This document shows, piece by piece, positions 1 to 8,477 of a stretch of 64,000 bases of DNA. Origin of the DNA: Peteryoungia wuzhouensis. GTDB taxonomy: Bacteria; Pseudomonadota; Alphaproteobacteria; Rhizobiales; Rhizobiaceae. How positions within the stretch are numbered: position 1 is the stretch's first letter; each line of letters begins with the position of its first letter. Under the pieces are notes generated by a model, which saw only the letters and a program-made list of their open reading frames with translations, was not told the DNA's origin and searched no databases. The position numbers and the translations under genes are program-made. The stretch lies in contig NZ_QJRY01000004.1 of the NCBI RefSeq assembly GCF_003205195.1, positions 186,001 to 250,000 of the forward strand, read 5' to 3'.

Positions 1-708
1 TTCCGCGACATTGTCGAAGGGGGCGAACATGCGGGCGCGGACATGATCGGTGCCAACCCAGGTGTAGAGGAAGGTTGCGCAGTCGCAGTCTTCTGCGGCA
101 TGGGCCGTGCGCAGGGCGGCCAGCGGTTCCAGGCGCGCGGCGGCCATGGCGAGTGCCTCCAGATCCTTGACCTCAACCAGAATGAATTTGAGGCCGACGG
201 AGGCGAAGATCGGCGCGTGGCGAGCCGTCTCGATCTGGTCGGGGCGAAGGCCAAGGCAGGGAGCGATTGCCTCCGGCATCACCGTTGCGCCGGTTGTGAG
301 CGGGCCGGGGGCGCAGATCGTGGTGCCTGCCACCGAGCCGTCCGCGTTTCGGCGCACGGAAATTTTCACGAGGCCGGCTTTTTCCTCGAAGCGGATGTGA
401 TCGCCGACCGGTTTGCCGAAGATGCTGCCCGCTGTGGAAAGGACATGGGCCGTGCCGACATTGGGATGGCCGGCAAAGGGCACTTCGGTCACGGGTGTGA
501 AAATGCGGACTTCCGCCGTGTTGGCTTCGTCCTTTGGCGGTCGCACGAAGGTCGTCTCCGAATAACCGAACTCGGCGGCGATCTGCTGCATGTCAGTGTC
601 ACTCAAGCCCCGCCCATCGGTGATGACGGCGAGCGGATTGCCGGCGAAACGGTTGTCCGTGAAGACGTCGACGGTGACGAAGGGAATGGTGCGAGAGGCG
701 GTCGGCAT
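1..708 (-). CDS. PhzF family isomerase/epimerase-like protein (partial, 3' end outside window)
   Basis: The first 236 codons read without a stop to the left edge. The N-terminus has the PhzF pattern: a strand with [18 protein letters not shown], then FGYSETTFV and the [18 protein letters not shown] segment. The conserved glutamate that acts as acid/base in PhzF is seen in the SETTF motif. PhzF-fold proteins are about 280-305 residues, so roughly the last quarter is missing, including the DPATGSA motif expected just past the edge. The ATG has a GGAG ribosome site about nine bases upstream. It stands alone downstream of the fba terminator, on the same strand. Substrates of most family members are unknown, so no pathway is assigned. 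Confidence 0.85.
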   Translation of the reverse strand, partial: MPTASRTIPFVTVDVFTDNRFAGNPLAVITDGRGLSDTDMQQIAAEFGYSETTFVRPPKDEANTAEVRIFTPVTEVPFAGHPNVGTAHVLSTAGSIFGKPVGDHIRFEEKAGLVKISVRRNADGSVAGTTICAPGPLTTGATVMPEAIAPCLGLRPDQIETARHAPIFASVGLKFILVEVKDLEALAMAAARLEPLAALRTAHAAEDCDCATFLYTWVGTDHVRARMFAPFDNVAE

Positions 709-740
709 GGCGGCTCCAGGAACATGTGCCACCCTGGATA

Positions 741-770
741 AAACAAAAGCCCGGCACTCGGCCGGGCTTT
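741..770 (-). terminator. Rho-independent terminator downstream of fba
   Basis: A perfect 10-bp stem (746-755 with 761-770) and 5-base loop lies 43 bases past the fba stop codon. Read on the minus strand it is followed by a T-rich stretch. Confidence 0.8.
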
Positions 771-812
771 CGTGTCCTGATGACAAGTTTGACGCGCTGC
801 GTTTCCGAGCCT

Positions 813-1727
813 TCACTCGGCAGCGATAGCGCCGACCTTGTTCACGCTTGCCGCATAGATCTGCTCGATGGTCTTGGCGATGCTGGCGTTGAACTCCGCA
901 TCGCTCATCGATACCCGCAGCTGTTCGGCGAGCGCGCGCGAGAAGCTGGCGATCATGCCGTGGTTGCGGCTGAGCTTGTCGCAGGCGTCGATCGTGCTGT
1001 AGCCGCCGGAGAGAGCGACGACGCGGATGACGGCGTTGTGGGCGACCAGCGGAGCGTAGAAATCATCGACCGTCGGGATGGTCAGCTTCAGCATGACCTT
1101 TTCGCCCGACGGCAGCTTGTCGAGCTGGGCTGCGATCTCGTCGCGCAGGATCGCTTCGGCTTCCGCCTTGGTCGGGCTCTTGATCGAGACTTCCGGCTCG
1201 ACGATCGGCACGAGACCCTGGCCGATGATCTGGCGGGCGACTTCGAACTGCTGCTTGACCACGGCGGCGATGCCGGCCTTGTCGGCATGGGCGATCACCG
1301 AGCGCATCTTGGTGCCGAAGATGCCCTTTTCGCGGCCACGGATCAGCAGCGCATCGAGATCGGGCATCGGCTTCATCAGCTGCACGCCGTTCTGTTCGTC
1401 CAGCAAGCCCTTGTCGATCTTGAGGAAGGGTACCACGCCGCGCTTTTCCCAGAGGAAGGTGGGAACGGGCTGGCCGTCGACATCGCCGTCCATGGTGCGC
1501 TCGAAGAGAATGGCGCCGATCACCTTGTCGCCGGAGAAGGCGGGTGCCTTCATGATGCGAACGCGCATGGCGTGGATCAGGCGGTACATCTCGTCGTCGC
1601 CGTTATAGTCGGTCTCGGAGACGCCGTAGAGACGCAATGCGCCGGGTGTCGAACCCCCACTCTGATCCAGCGCCGCGATGAAGCCGGGTGCCGAGGTGAT
1701 CTTGTTCAACATTTTCGCGTCCACCAT
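813..1727 (-). CDS. fbaB: Class I fructose-bisphosphate aldolase
   Basis: The 304-residue product is a class I (Schiff-base) fructose-1,6-bisphosphate aldolase, which interconverts fructose-1,6-bisphosphate with glyceraldehyde-3-phosphate and dihydroxyacetone phosphate in the cytosol. Recognisable segments are the N-terminal AALDQSGGSTPGAL, the ILFERTMDG strand, GTKMRSVI, the VPIVEPEV strand and the C-terminal VVALSGGYS. Length fits the short bacterial class I form. The ATG is preceded by GGAGT at good spacing. It ends the fba-pgk-gap-tkt carbon cluster and has its own terminator. A 420-base gap upstream carries a strong palindrome that may regulate it. Confidence 0.93.
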   Translation of the reverse strand: MVDAKMLNKITSAPGFIAALDQSGGSTPGALRLYGVSETDYNGDDEMYRLIHAMRVRIMKAPAFSGDKVIGAILFERTMDGDVDGQPVPTFLWEKRGVVPFLKIDKGLLDEQNGVQLMKPMPDLDALLIRGREKGIFGTKMRSVIAHADKAGIAAVVKQQFEVARQIIGQGLVPIVEPEVSIKSPTKAEAEAILRDEIAAQLDKLPSGEKVMLKLTIPTVDDFYAPLVAHNAVIRVVALSGGYSTIDACDKLSRNHGMIASFSRALAEQLRVSMSDAEFNASIAKTIEQIYAASVNKVGAIAAE

Positions 1728-1894
1728 ATTTCACTCCTATCCCTGAACATGGCGCCGTCGCGCCGGACTTTTGCTCTTGTGACAGACCGATACGGTCGTC
1801 CTGGTCATTCTCTGGCGTTGCGGCCGTTGAAGGCCGTGCTGCCTTCGGCGATAACAGAACTTCCGGGGCGGGAAAATGGTCGGCTAAGCTATTG

Positions 1895-1921
1895 AAACGA
1901 TTGAAATCATTTCAATCGTTT
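1895..1921. promoter_or_regulatory. Perfect 13-bp inverted repeat upstream of fba (operator candidate)
   Basis: AAACGATTGAAAT at 1895-1907 and its exact reverse complement at 1909-1921 are separated by one base. A second overlapping dyad, TTTCAA-N4-TTGAAA, lies at 1910-1925. The element sits about 170 bases upstream of the fba start in locally AT-rich DNA. It has no T-tract that would make it a terminator. The regulator is unknown. Confidence 0.5.
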
Positions 1922-2084
1922 GAAAATTCAAAAATGTTTAAAGTCATTTCAAGCGGCATGGAAATTGCTGTGTCCACGGTGTCCGGCTGGCTGTTTCGCC
2001 CGACGGAAGAACCCGTCCGAGGTCACGAGGTTCCGTCCCGGACATGCTAACATCGACGGGCCGGGCGCCCCAAGACATTGAGCA

Positions 2085-2116
2085 TGAAAAAACCGCGTGC
2101 CCTGGGACACGCGGTT
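2085..2116 (-). terminator. Rho-independent terminator downstream of pgk
   Basis: A 9-bp stem (2091-2099 with 2108-2116) and 8-base loop follow the pgk stop. On the minus strand the stem runs into six consecutive T. Confidence 0.85.
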
Positions 2117-2147
2117 CATCTTGTTTGCCGCTGATCGGTCGCCGCGA

Positions 2148-3347
2148 TCAGCCCTTGGTGAGGACCGCAACGCCGGGCAGTTCCTTGCCTTCCATCCATT
2201 CGAGGAAGGCGCCGCCCGCCGTCGAGACATAGGAGAAGTCGTCAGCGACTTCGGCGTGGTTCAGGGCCGAGACTGTGTCGCCGCCGCCGGCGACGGAAAC
2301 CAGCTTGCCGGCCCTGGTCTGTGCGGCGGCATGTTCGGCGGCCGATACGGTCGCCTTGTCGAAGGGCGCGATTTCGAAGGCGCCGAGCGGGCCGTTCCAG
2401 ACCAGCGTCGCGGCCTTCTCGATCCAGCCATTGATCAGTTCGACCGACTTCGGGCCGACGTCGAGCATCATGGCATCGGCAGGAATGGCGTTGATGTCGA
2501 CCGTTTCATTGGCGGCATTGGCCTTGAACTCGCGGGCAACGACGCCGTCGACCGGCAGCACGATCGCGCAGCCGGCGGTCTTGGCGGTTTCCATGATCGC
2601 GCGGGCGGTGTCGGCGAGGTCATGCTCGCAGAGCGACTTGCCGACATCGATGCCCTGGGCGGCAATGAAGGTGTTGGCCATGCCGCCGCCGATGACCAGC
2701 GCGTCGACCTTGGTCACGAGGTTGGACAAGAGGTCGATCTTGGTCGAGACCTTGGCGCCGCCGACGATGGCCACGACCGGGCGCTGCGGCTGACCGAGCC
2801 CCTTTTCAAGGGCTTCCAGTTCGGCCTGCATGGTGCGGCCGGCATAGGCGGGCAGGTGGTGTGCGAGGCCCTCGGTCGAGGCATGCGCACGATGCGCGGC
2901 CGAGAAGGCGTCGTTGACATAGATGTCGCCGTTCTTCGCGAGTTCGGCGGTGAAGCCGGCATCGTTCTTCTCTTCCCCCTTGTGGAAGCGGGTGTTTTCC
3001 AGAAGCAGGATGTCGCCGTTCTCCATCTTGGCGATGGCGTCGGCGGCGGGCGCTCCGATGCAGTCCGATGCAAAGGCGACGCGCTGGTCGAGAACCTCTT
3101 CCACGGCCGGGGCGATCAGCGACAGCGACTGATCGGCAACCGGTTCACCCTTGGGGCGGCCGAAATGCGCCAGCAGGATGACCTTGGCGCCCTTGTCCGA
3201 CAATTCCTTGATCGTCGGTGCGACGCGCTCGATGCGGGTCGTGTCGGACACCTTGCCGTCCGTGACGGGCACGTTGAGGTCGACGCGGACAAGCACGCGC
3301 TTGCCTGCGATGTCGGTGAGGTCGTCGAGGGTCTTGAAAGCCGGCAT
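2148..3347 (-). CDS. pgk: Phosphoglycerate kinase
   Basis: The 399-residue product transfers a phosphoryl group between 1,3-bisphosphoglycerate and ADP in glycolysis and gluconeogenesis. Family motifs are clear: the N-terminal [10 protein letters not shown] substrate-binding segment, [25 protein letters not shown], the hinge [16 protein letters not shown], and the C-terminal [12 protein letters not shown] nucleotide loop. Length is that of a complete bacterial Pgk. It is transcribed toward fba but ends in its own terminator. Unlike in many rhizobia it is separated from gap by two transporter genes. Confidence 0.97.
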   Translation of the reverse strand: MPAFKTLDDLTDIAGKRVLVRVDLNVPVTDGKVSDTTRIERVAPTIKELSDKGAKVILLAHFGRPKGEPVADQSLSLIAPAVEEVLDQRVAFASDCIGAPAADAIAKMENGDILLLENTRFHKGEEKNDAGFTAELAKNGDIYVNDAFSAAHRAHASTEGLAHHLPAYAGRTMQAELEALEKGLGQPQRPVVAIVGGAKVSTKIDLLSNLVTKVDALVIGGGMANTFIAAQGIDVGKSLCEHDLADTARAIMETAKTAGCAIVLPVDGVVAREFKANAANETVDINAIPADAMMLDVGPKSVELINGWIEKAATLVWNGPLGAFEIAPFDKATVSAAEHAAAQTRAGKLVSVAGGGDTVSALNHAEVADDFSYVSTAGGAFLEWMEGKELPGVAVLTKG

Positions 3348-3431
3348 GGATCTACCCGTCTTGAATGCTGTTGAATGGGGCTGACGGGCCGGACCTTACA
3401 CCGCCTATGTGACGGCGCAAGGCGAGGGCCG

Positions 3432-5261
3432 TCATTTTTCGCTCTGCGAACCGGTCTGCGCAGCCGCGCGTTTCTGGCGCAGGTAGTCGCGGAGCGCATG
3501 GGCCAGTTCGCGGATATTGAGGAAGATCGGCCAGGTGGTGGCGGGTTCCACCGGCTCCATCGAGACGCCGATCGAGGCGATGTGGCCGTGTTCGTCGATG
3601 TCGCGGACGATGAGCACGATGGTGCCGAGGCGCACGCGGTCGGCATAATCCGCCCGGCCGCCGACACGCTGGGTCATCAGTTCGGCCACGGTCTTGCCGC
3701 GTTCGCTTTCGGAGATCGACAGCGGGCCATAGGCCTCGTCCAGGTTCTTGACATGCGTGTTGGGCGCAATCGCGAAGGTGCCGAAAAATTCGCTGTCATC
3801 GTCCGCCACTGCGGCCTCCGTCGCGAAGAGCCGGTCGAGGAGCTTCGAATAGCTCGGGGCGATGAACAGATAGACGTGGTCGTTTTCGCGCAGCCGCCCG
3901 GCATATTGGTAACGCATGGACTTGCCGTCGCGGATGACGAGCGAGGGCATGGCCCAGCGCGGGATGCGCTCGCCGCGCAGCACCGGGCTTCCCTTCACCA
4001 CGCGGTAGGCGAGAAGCTCGTGATTGGCCGTGCCGGGCAGGTCGAGTTCGACCTTGTCGATCGCGCCGATGCGCGGCGGGATGATCAGGCCGAGACGCTT
4101 GGCCACCGGCTTGATCGTCCAGCCCTGGATGACAAGCGAGACCATCACGACGATGAAGGCGGTGTTGAAGAAGATATGGCCGTCTTCGAGATTGCCGACG
4201 ATCGGCAGGATGCCGAGCAGGATGGAAACCGCGCCGCGCAGGCCGACCCAGGCGATAAAGCCGGTCTCGCGCTGGGTGAAGTCGAAGGGCAGGAGGCAGA
4301 GCCAGATCGCCAGCGGCCGGGCGATGAAGATCAGGAACAGTGCCAGCACGACCGCCGGCAACAGGATGCCGAGGAATTGCGACGGCGTCGCAAGCAGGCC
4401 CAAGAGCAGGAACATGATGATCTGGGCAAGCCAGGTCATGCCGTCCTGGAAACGGCCGATGGTGATGCTGGAGGGGAGCTTGCGCGAGCCGGCATAGATG
4501 CCGGCGACATAGACGGCGAGGAAGCCGCTGCCGCCGATCATGCCGGTGAAGGCAAAGATCATCAGGGCAAGCGCCAGCATGAAGATCGGCGCAAGGCCCC
4601 GCTCCACCTGCATGCGCCGCAGGATGAACACGATGACAAAGCCTCCGAGCAGGCCAAGGGCAAGGCCGATGCCCATCTGCTCCAGGAAGAGGAGGAGAAT
4701 GTCGAGGCCGAAGCCGTTCGTGTCGCCACCCTTGGCGATCAGCTCGACAAGGGCGACGGTGAGGAAGATCGCCATGGGGTCGTTGGTGCCGGACTCGACT
4801 TCGAGCGAGGAGCGTACGCGGTCGCGGATGTTGATGCCGCCGATGCGCAGCAGAAAGAAGACGGCAGCTGCATCGGTCGAGCCGACAATGGCGCCGAGCA
4901 GGAAGGCCTGGAGGAGGCTCAAGCCAAGCAGGAAATGGGCGGCAATGCCGAAGATGGCGGTGGTCAGCAGAACGCCGAGGGTCGCCATCGTGAGCGCGGG
5001 GGCGGCGGAGAGACGGAAGGATTGCAGCGAGGTGCCGTAGCCGGAATCGAAGAGGATGACGGCGAGCGCCAGGGAGCCGATGACATAAGCGAGGGGGAAG
5101 TTGGAGAATTCGATGCCGAGACCATCGACACCAGCGGCAAGCCCAATGCCAAGGAAAAGCAGCAATAGCGGGGCGCCGAAGCGGAAAGCGATCAGGCTGG
5201 AAAATGCAGCAAGAAGAACGAGCGCGGTCGCGACCAATGTGACGGCATAGAATTCACTCAC
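3432..5261 (-). CDS. CPA1-type potassium/proton antiporter (NhaP2/CvrA-like)
   Basis: The 609-residue protein has an N-terminal membrane domain of roughly 12-13 hydrophobic segments (about residues 1-390). Motifs typical of NhaP2-type cation/proton antiporters are visible: ILFDSGYGTSLQSF, GSTDAAAVFFLLR and EVESGTNDPMAIFLT with the ND pair. After the membrane part come a TrkA-C-like regulatory domain (about 405-480, ending in ENDHVYLFIAP) and a CorC/HlyC-type domain (about 490-590, FFGTFAIAPNTHV onward). It probably exports K+ or Na+ against protons. Translation starts at GTG with an AAGGGGA ribosome site. It lies between pgk and the BCCT gene, suggesting an ion and osmolyte pair inserted in the carbon cluster. 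Confidence 0.88.
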   Translation of the reverse strand: MSEFYAVTLVATALVLLAAFSSLIAFRFGAPLLLLFLGIGLAAGVDGLGIEFSNFPLAYVIGSLALAVILFDSGYGTSLQSFRLSAAPALTMATLGVLLTTAIFGIAAHFLLGLSLLQAFLLGAIVGSTDAAAVFFLLRIGGINIRDRVRSSLEVESGTNDPMAIFLTVALVELIAKGGDTNGFGLDILLLFLEQMGIGLALGLLGGFVIVFILRRMQVERGLAPIFMLALALMIFAFTGMIGGSGFLAVYVAGIYAGSRKLPSSITIGRFQDGMTWLAQIIMFLLLGLLATPSQFLGILLPAVVLALFLIFIARPLAIWLCLLPFDFTQRETGFIAWVGLRGAVSILLGILPIVGNLEDGHIFFNTAFIVVMVSLVIQGWTIKPVAKRLGLIIPPRIGAIDKVELDLPGTANHELLAYRVVKGSPVLRGERIPRWAMPSLVIRDGKSMRYQYAGRLRENDHVYLFIAPSYSKLLDRLFATEAAVADDDSEFFGTFAIAPNTHVKNLDEAYGPLSISESERGKTVAELMTQRVGGRADYADRVRLGTIVLIVRDIDEHGHIASIGVSMEPVEPATTWPIFLNIRELAHALRDYLRQKRAAAQTGSQSEK

Positions 5262-5437
5262 TCACTGTCCCCTTCCCGATTGCCGCTGGCGCGGCCGTCG
5301 CTCACTGCTGCCCTGCGCGGCCTGCGGTTCGCAAACCGTCGAGCGAGCATTGCTCCCGTCGCAAGACGGGTCGGCTATGTATGATGATGCAGGCGTGCCG
5401 AACGGCTCTGCACCCTTGGAACAAGATCGTGATGAGA

Positions 5438-5473
5438 GTGGGGCGAAATTTAAAGTTTTTAATTTCGCCCCAC
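5438..5473. terminator. Long hairpin just after the BCCT gene
   Basis: A perfect 13-bp stem (5438-5450 with 5461-5473) encloses a 10-base loop and begins 10 bases past the BCCT stop. The T-run follows the stem on the plus strand, whereas the gene is on the minus strand, where an A-run precedes the stem. It may still end the BCCT transcript or may block plus-strand antisense transcription. Confidence 0.5.
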
Positions 5474-5483
5474 ATTTTTTAGG

Positions 5484-7139
5484 TCAGCGTGGTTCCGCCA
5501 ACAATCCCTTGATCAGTGCATAGGTCGCCCCAAGCAGGACGATCGCGAAGGGAAGGCCGGTCGATACGGCCATGGCCTGAAGGGCAACCAGGCCGCCGCC
5601 GAGCAGAAGTGCGACGGCGACAAGGCCCTCGAAGCTTGCCCAGAAGACACGCTGCGGCATCGGCGCATTGACCTTGCCGCCGGCGGAGATCGTGTCGATG
5701 ACGAGCGAGCCGGAGTCGGAGGAGGTCACGAAGAAGACGATGACCAGGACGATGCCGACAAAGGAGGTAATCGCTGTCAGTGGCAGATGCGCCAGCATCT
5801 CGAACAGCTGCAGCTCAAGGCCCGCATCCTTGACGCTGGTCAGGCCGTCATTGACCACCTGGCTGATGGCCGTGCCGCCCAGTGCCGTCATCCACAGGAC
5901 GGAGACGAGCGAGGGAATCAGGAGGACGGCGGTCAAGAGTTCGCGCACGCTGCGGCCGCGGCTGACGCGGGCGATGAACATGCCGACGAAGGGCGACCAA
6001 CTGATCCACCAGGCCCAGTAGAAGGCCGTCCAGCCCTGGACGAAGTTGGTATCGTCCCGGCCGAAGGGGTTGGCGAGGGCGGGCAGGTAGGTGGCATAGG
6101 CTTCGAGGTTGAGGAAAAAGCCCTTGAGGATCTGCCAGGTCGGGCCAACCGCGATGACGAAGAGCAGGAGAAGCGCTGCGAGCCCGAGATTGACCTCGGA
6201 CAGGAGCTTGACGCCCTTGTCCATGCCGGCAACGACCGAGGTGATGGCGATACCGGTGATGACGAGCACCAGCAGGATCATCATGTTCTCCGTGGCCGGA
6301 ATGCCGAAGAGGAATTCAAGACCGGCGCTTGCCTGCTGGGCGCCGATGCCGAGCGAGGTGGAGAGCCCGAAAATCGTCGCGAAGACGGCGAGGATGTCGA
6401 TGATGTGGCCCGGCCAGCCCCAGACGCGTTCGCCGAAGATCGGATAGAAGATCGAACGCAGGGTGAGTGGCAGGCCCTTGTTGAAGGAGAAGAGGGCAAG
6501 CGCCAGGGCAACGATGGCGTAGATCGCCCAGGGATGCAGACCCCAGTGGAAGATCGTGGCGGCCATGGCGAGGCGGCGTGCCGCTTCCGGATCGCCGACA
6601 GCACCGCCGAGCGGCGCCCAGTCTGTCCGCACGCCGTTTTCAAACACCGGACCGTCGAGTGCTGCAGTGAAGTGGCCGAGCGGTTCGGACACACCGTAGA
6701 ACATCAGGCCGATGCCCATGCCGGCGGCAAACAGCATCGCGAACCAGGAGAGATTGGAATAATCGGGCGTGGCATCGGGACCGCCGAGGCGAATGCGGCC
6801 GAGGGGCGAGAAGATCAGCCCGAGGCAGACAAGCACCAGGATGTTGCCGGTGAGCAGGAAGAACCAGTCGAGATTGGCGGTCAGGAAATCCCGGAGGCCG
6901 GTGAAGGCCGGTTCAAGGGTCGTCTGGAAGGCCAGCGTCAGGAAGGTGAAGGCGACGATGGAGAGCGCGGACACGCTGAAAACGACATTGTGGATGTCGA
7001 GTTCGAAAACCAGCCGTTTCCTGTAGCTGATGTTGTCCTGGCCGATCTCGTAAGGGGTGTCGATGATCTCGGTGTCCCCTTCCGGTGCGGGGATCGCATC
7101 CTCTTGCGCAACGACAGTTGGCGTGGTCGCATAAGTCAA
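5484..7139 (-). CDS. BCCT family transporter (betaine/choline type)
   Basis: The product is a betaine/carnitine/choline transporter-family protein with about 12 membrane segments. Signatures visible are GMGIGLMFYGVSEPLGHF and the tryptophan-rich segment FYWAWWISWSPFVGMFIA, which lines the substrate box in the family. Such carriers take up osmoprotectants by coupling to Na+ or H+; the exact substrate cannot be read. The chosen start is a TTG with an AAAGGAA ribosome site about nine bases upstream, giving 551 residues. The frame stays open to another TTG at 7250, but that extension is not family-like. The soluble N-terminal tail of about 40 residues precedes the first membrane helix. Confidence 0.88.
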   Translation of the reverse strand: MTYATTPTVVAQEDAIPAPEGDTEIIDTPYEIGQDNISYRKRLVFELDIHNVVFSVSALSIVAFTFLTLAFQTTLEPAFTGLRDFLTANLDWFFLLTGNILVLVCLGLIFSPLGRIRLGGPDATPDYSNLSWFAMLFAAGMGIGLMFYGVSEPLGHFTAALDGPVFENGVRTDWAPLGGAVGDPEAARRLAMAATIFHWGLHPWAIYAIVALALALFSFNKGLPLTLRSIFYPIFGERVWGWPGHIIDILAVFATIFGLSTSLGIGAQQASAGLEFLFGIPATENMMILLVLVITGIAITSVVAGMDKGVKLLSEVNLGLAALLLLFVIAVGPTWQILKGFFLNLEAYATYLPALANPFGRDDTNFVQGWTAFYWAWWISWSPFVGMFIARVSRGRSVRELLTAVLLIPSLVSVLWMTALGGTAISQVVNDGLTSVKDAGLELQLFEMLAHLPLTAITSFVGIVLVIVFFVTSSDSGSLVIDTISAGGKVNAPMPQRVFWASFEGLVAVALLLGGGLVALQAMAVSTGLPFAIVLLGATYALIKGLLAEPR

Positions 7140-7334
7140 TGTCTCGGATTCCTTTCGAATTGTCCGGGGTCCCAGATGGGATGGTCCAGAGTGCGGCTCG
7201 GATGCCGCCAGGGGTGGCCGCGACAGTCGGGCGTCGCTTTTGTGCCACAATTCGGAAGGCCAACCGCCATGCGGCTGAATTGTTCCATCGCCATGCCGAA
7301 TTAAATCCTTAGGGCGTTGGATCTGTCTTCGACA

Positions 7335-7368
7335 AAACGAAAAAGGGCGGGCTCTCGCGAGCCCGCCC
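7335..7368 (-). terminator. Rho-independent terminator downstream of gap
   Basis: A GC-rich 10-bp stem (7345-7354 with 7359-7368) has a TCGC loop and is followed on the minus strand by TTTTTCGTTT. It lies 24 bases past the gap stop codon. Confidence 0.88.
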
Positions 7369-7392
7369 CTGAAACGCAGAGATGCGTCGATC

Positions 7393-8403
7393 TCAGAAGG
7401 TCTTCGACAGGGCGACAGCCGTGTCCGACATGCGGTTGGAGAAGCCCCACTCGTTGTCGTACCAGGTCAGGATGCGAACGAAGTTGCCTTCGAGAACCTT
7501 GGTCTGGTCGAGCGCGAAGATCGAGGAATGGCTGTCGTGGTTGAAGTCGCGGGAGACCAGCGGCTCGTCGGTGTAGCCGAGGATGCCCTTCAGCGCGCCG
7601 TTGGAAGCGGCGATGATGGCGTCGTTGACTTCCTGGACCGTGGTGGCCTTCTTGGCGACGAACTTGAAGTCGACGACCGAGACGTTCGGGGTCGGCACGC
7701 GGATCGAGGTGCCGTCCAGCTTGCCCTTCAGTTCCGGGAGAACCAGGCCGACGGCCTTGGCGGCGCCTGTCGAGGTCGGGATCATCGAGAGCGCTGCCGC
7801 GCGGGCGCGGTAGAGATCCTTGTGCATGGTGTCGAGCGTCGGCTGGTCACCGGTATAGGAGTGGATCGTGGTCATGAAGCCGTGATCGATGCCGATCGAG
7901 TCGTTCAGAACCTTGACGACCGGAACCAGGCAGTTCGTCGTGCAGGAGGCGTTCGAGATGACCAGGTGGTCCTTGGTCAGCTTGTCGTGGTTGACGCCGA
8001 AGACGACGGTGAGATCAGCGCCGTCAGCCGGGGCCGAGACGATGACGCGCTTGGCGCCAGCGGTCAGGTGGGCCGAGGCCTTGTCCTTCGAGGTGAAGAT
8101 GCCGGTGCATTCCATGGCGATGTCGACGCCAAGTTCCTTGTGCGGAAGGGTCGCCGGATCCTTGATCGCGGTGACCTTGATCGGCTTGCCGCCGCCGACG
8201 ATGATCGTGTCGCCGTCGACCTTCACATCGGCTGGGAACTTGCCGTGGATCGAATCGTAACGGAGCAGGTGGGCATTGGTCTCGACCGGGCCGAGGTCGT
8301 TGATGGCGACGACTTCGATGTCGGTACGGCCGGATTCGACGATGGCGCGCAGAACGTTACGTCCGATACGGCCGAAACCATTGATGGCAACTTTCACAGT
8401 CAT
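7393..8403 (-). CDS. gap: Type I glyceraldehyde-3-phosphate dehydrogenase
   Basis: The 336-residue enzyme oxidises glyceraldehyde-3-phosphate to 1,3-bisphosphoglycerate with NAD(P) in the cytosol. The Rossmann start [14 protein letters not shown] and the catalytic loop [10 protein letters not shown] are present, with the nucleophilic cysteine at residue 154. The C-terminal [12 protein letters not shown] is typical of the family. A GGGAG ribosome site precedes the ATG. It lies 74 bases downstream of tkt on the same strand, and a strong terminator follows it, so tkt-gap is a likely transcription unit. Confidence 0.97.
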   Translation of the reverse strand: MTVKVAINGFGRIGRNVLRAIVESGRTDIEVVAINDLGPVETNAHLLRYDSIHGKFPADVKVDGDTIIVGGGKPIKVTAIKDPATLPHKELGVDIAMECTGIFTSKDKASAHLTAGAKRVIVSAPADGADLTVVFGVNHDKLTKDHLVISNASCTTNCLVPVVKVLNDSIGIDHGFMTTIHSYTGDQPTLDTMHKDLYRARAAALSMIPTSTGAAKAVGLVLPELKGKLDGTSIRVPTPNVSVVDFKFVAKKATTVQEVNDAIIAASNGALKGILGYTDEPLVSRDFNHDSHSSIFALDQTKVLEGNFVRILTWYDNEWGFSNRMSDTAVALSKTF

Positions 8404-8477
8404 TGGTGGACTCCCGATTGTATAGTGAGCTCTTGGGCAATGTCAGGGCGTCCGGGGACGCCCTGGCGGGATGGTCA

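Larger units (their letters stand above)
1728..2147. other. Intergenic region between pgk and fba
   Basis: This 420-base gap holds no convincing gene. It contains the pgk terminator at its right end and a 27-base perfect palindrome at 1895-1921 inside an AT-rich stretch. That stretch probably holds the fba promoter and operator. Confidence 0.6.

Noticed and set aside
1949-2230. Small minus-strand gene between pgk and fba
   Set aside because: The frame overlaps the pgk 3' end and terminator, has no ribosome site and no family-like sequence.
2097-5168. Long open frames on the plus strand opposite pgk and the antiporter
   Set aside because: They are antisense shadows with low-complexity Arg/Gly/Asp-rich translations and no family motifs, as expected in GC-rich DNA. 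The minus-strand genes are certain.
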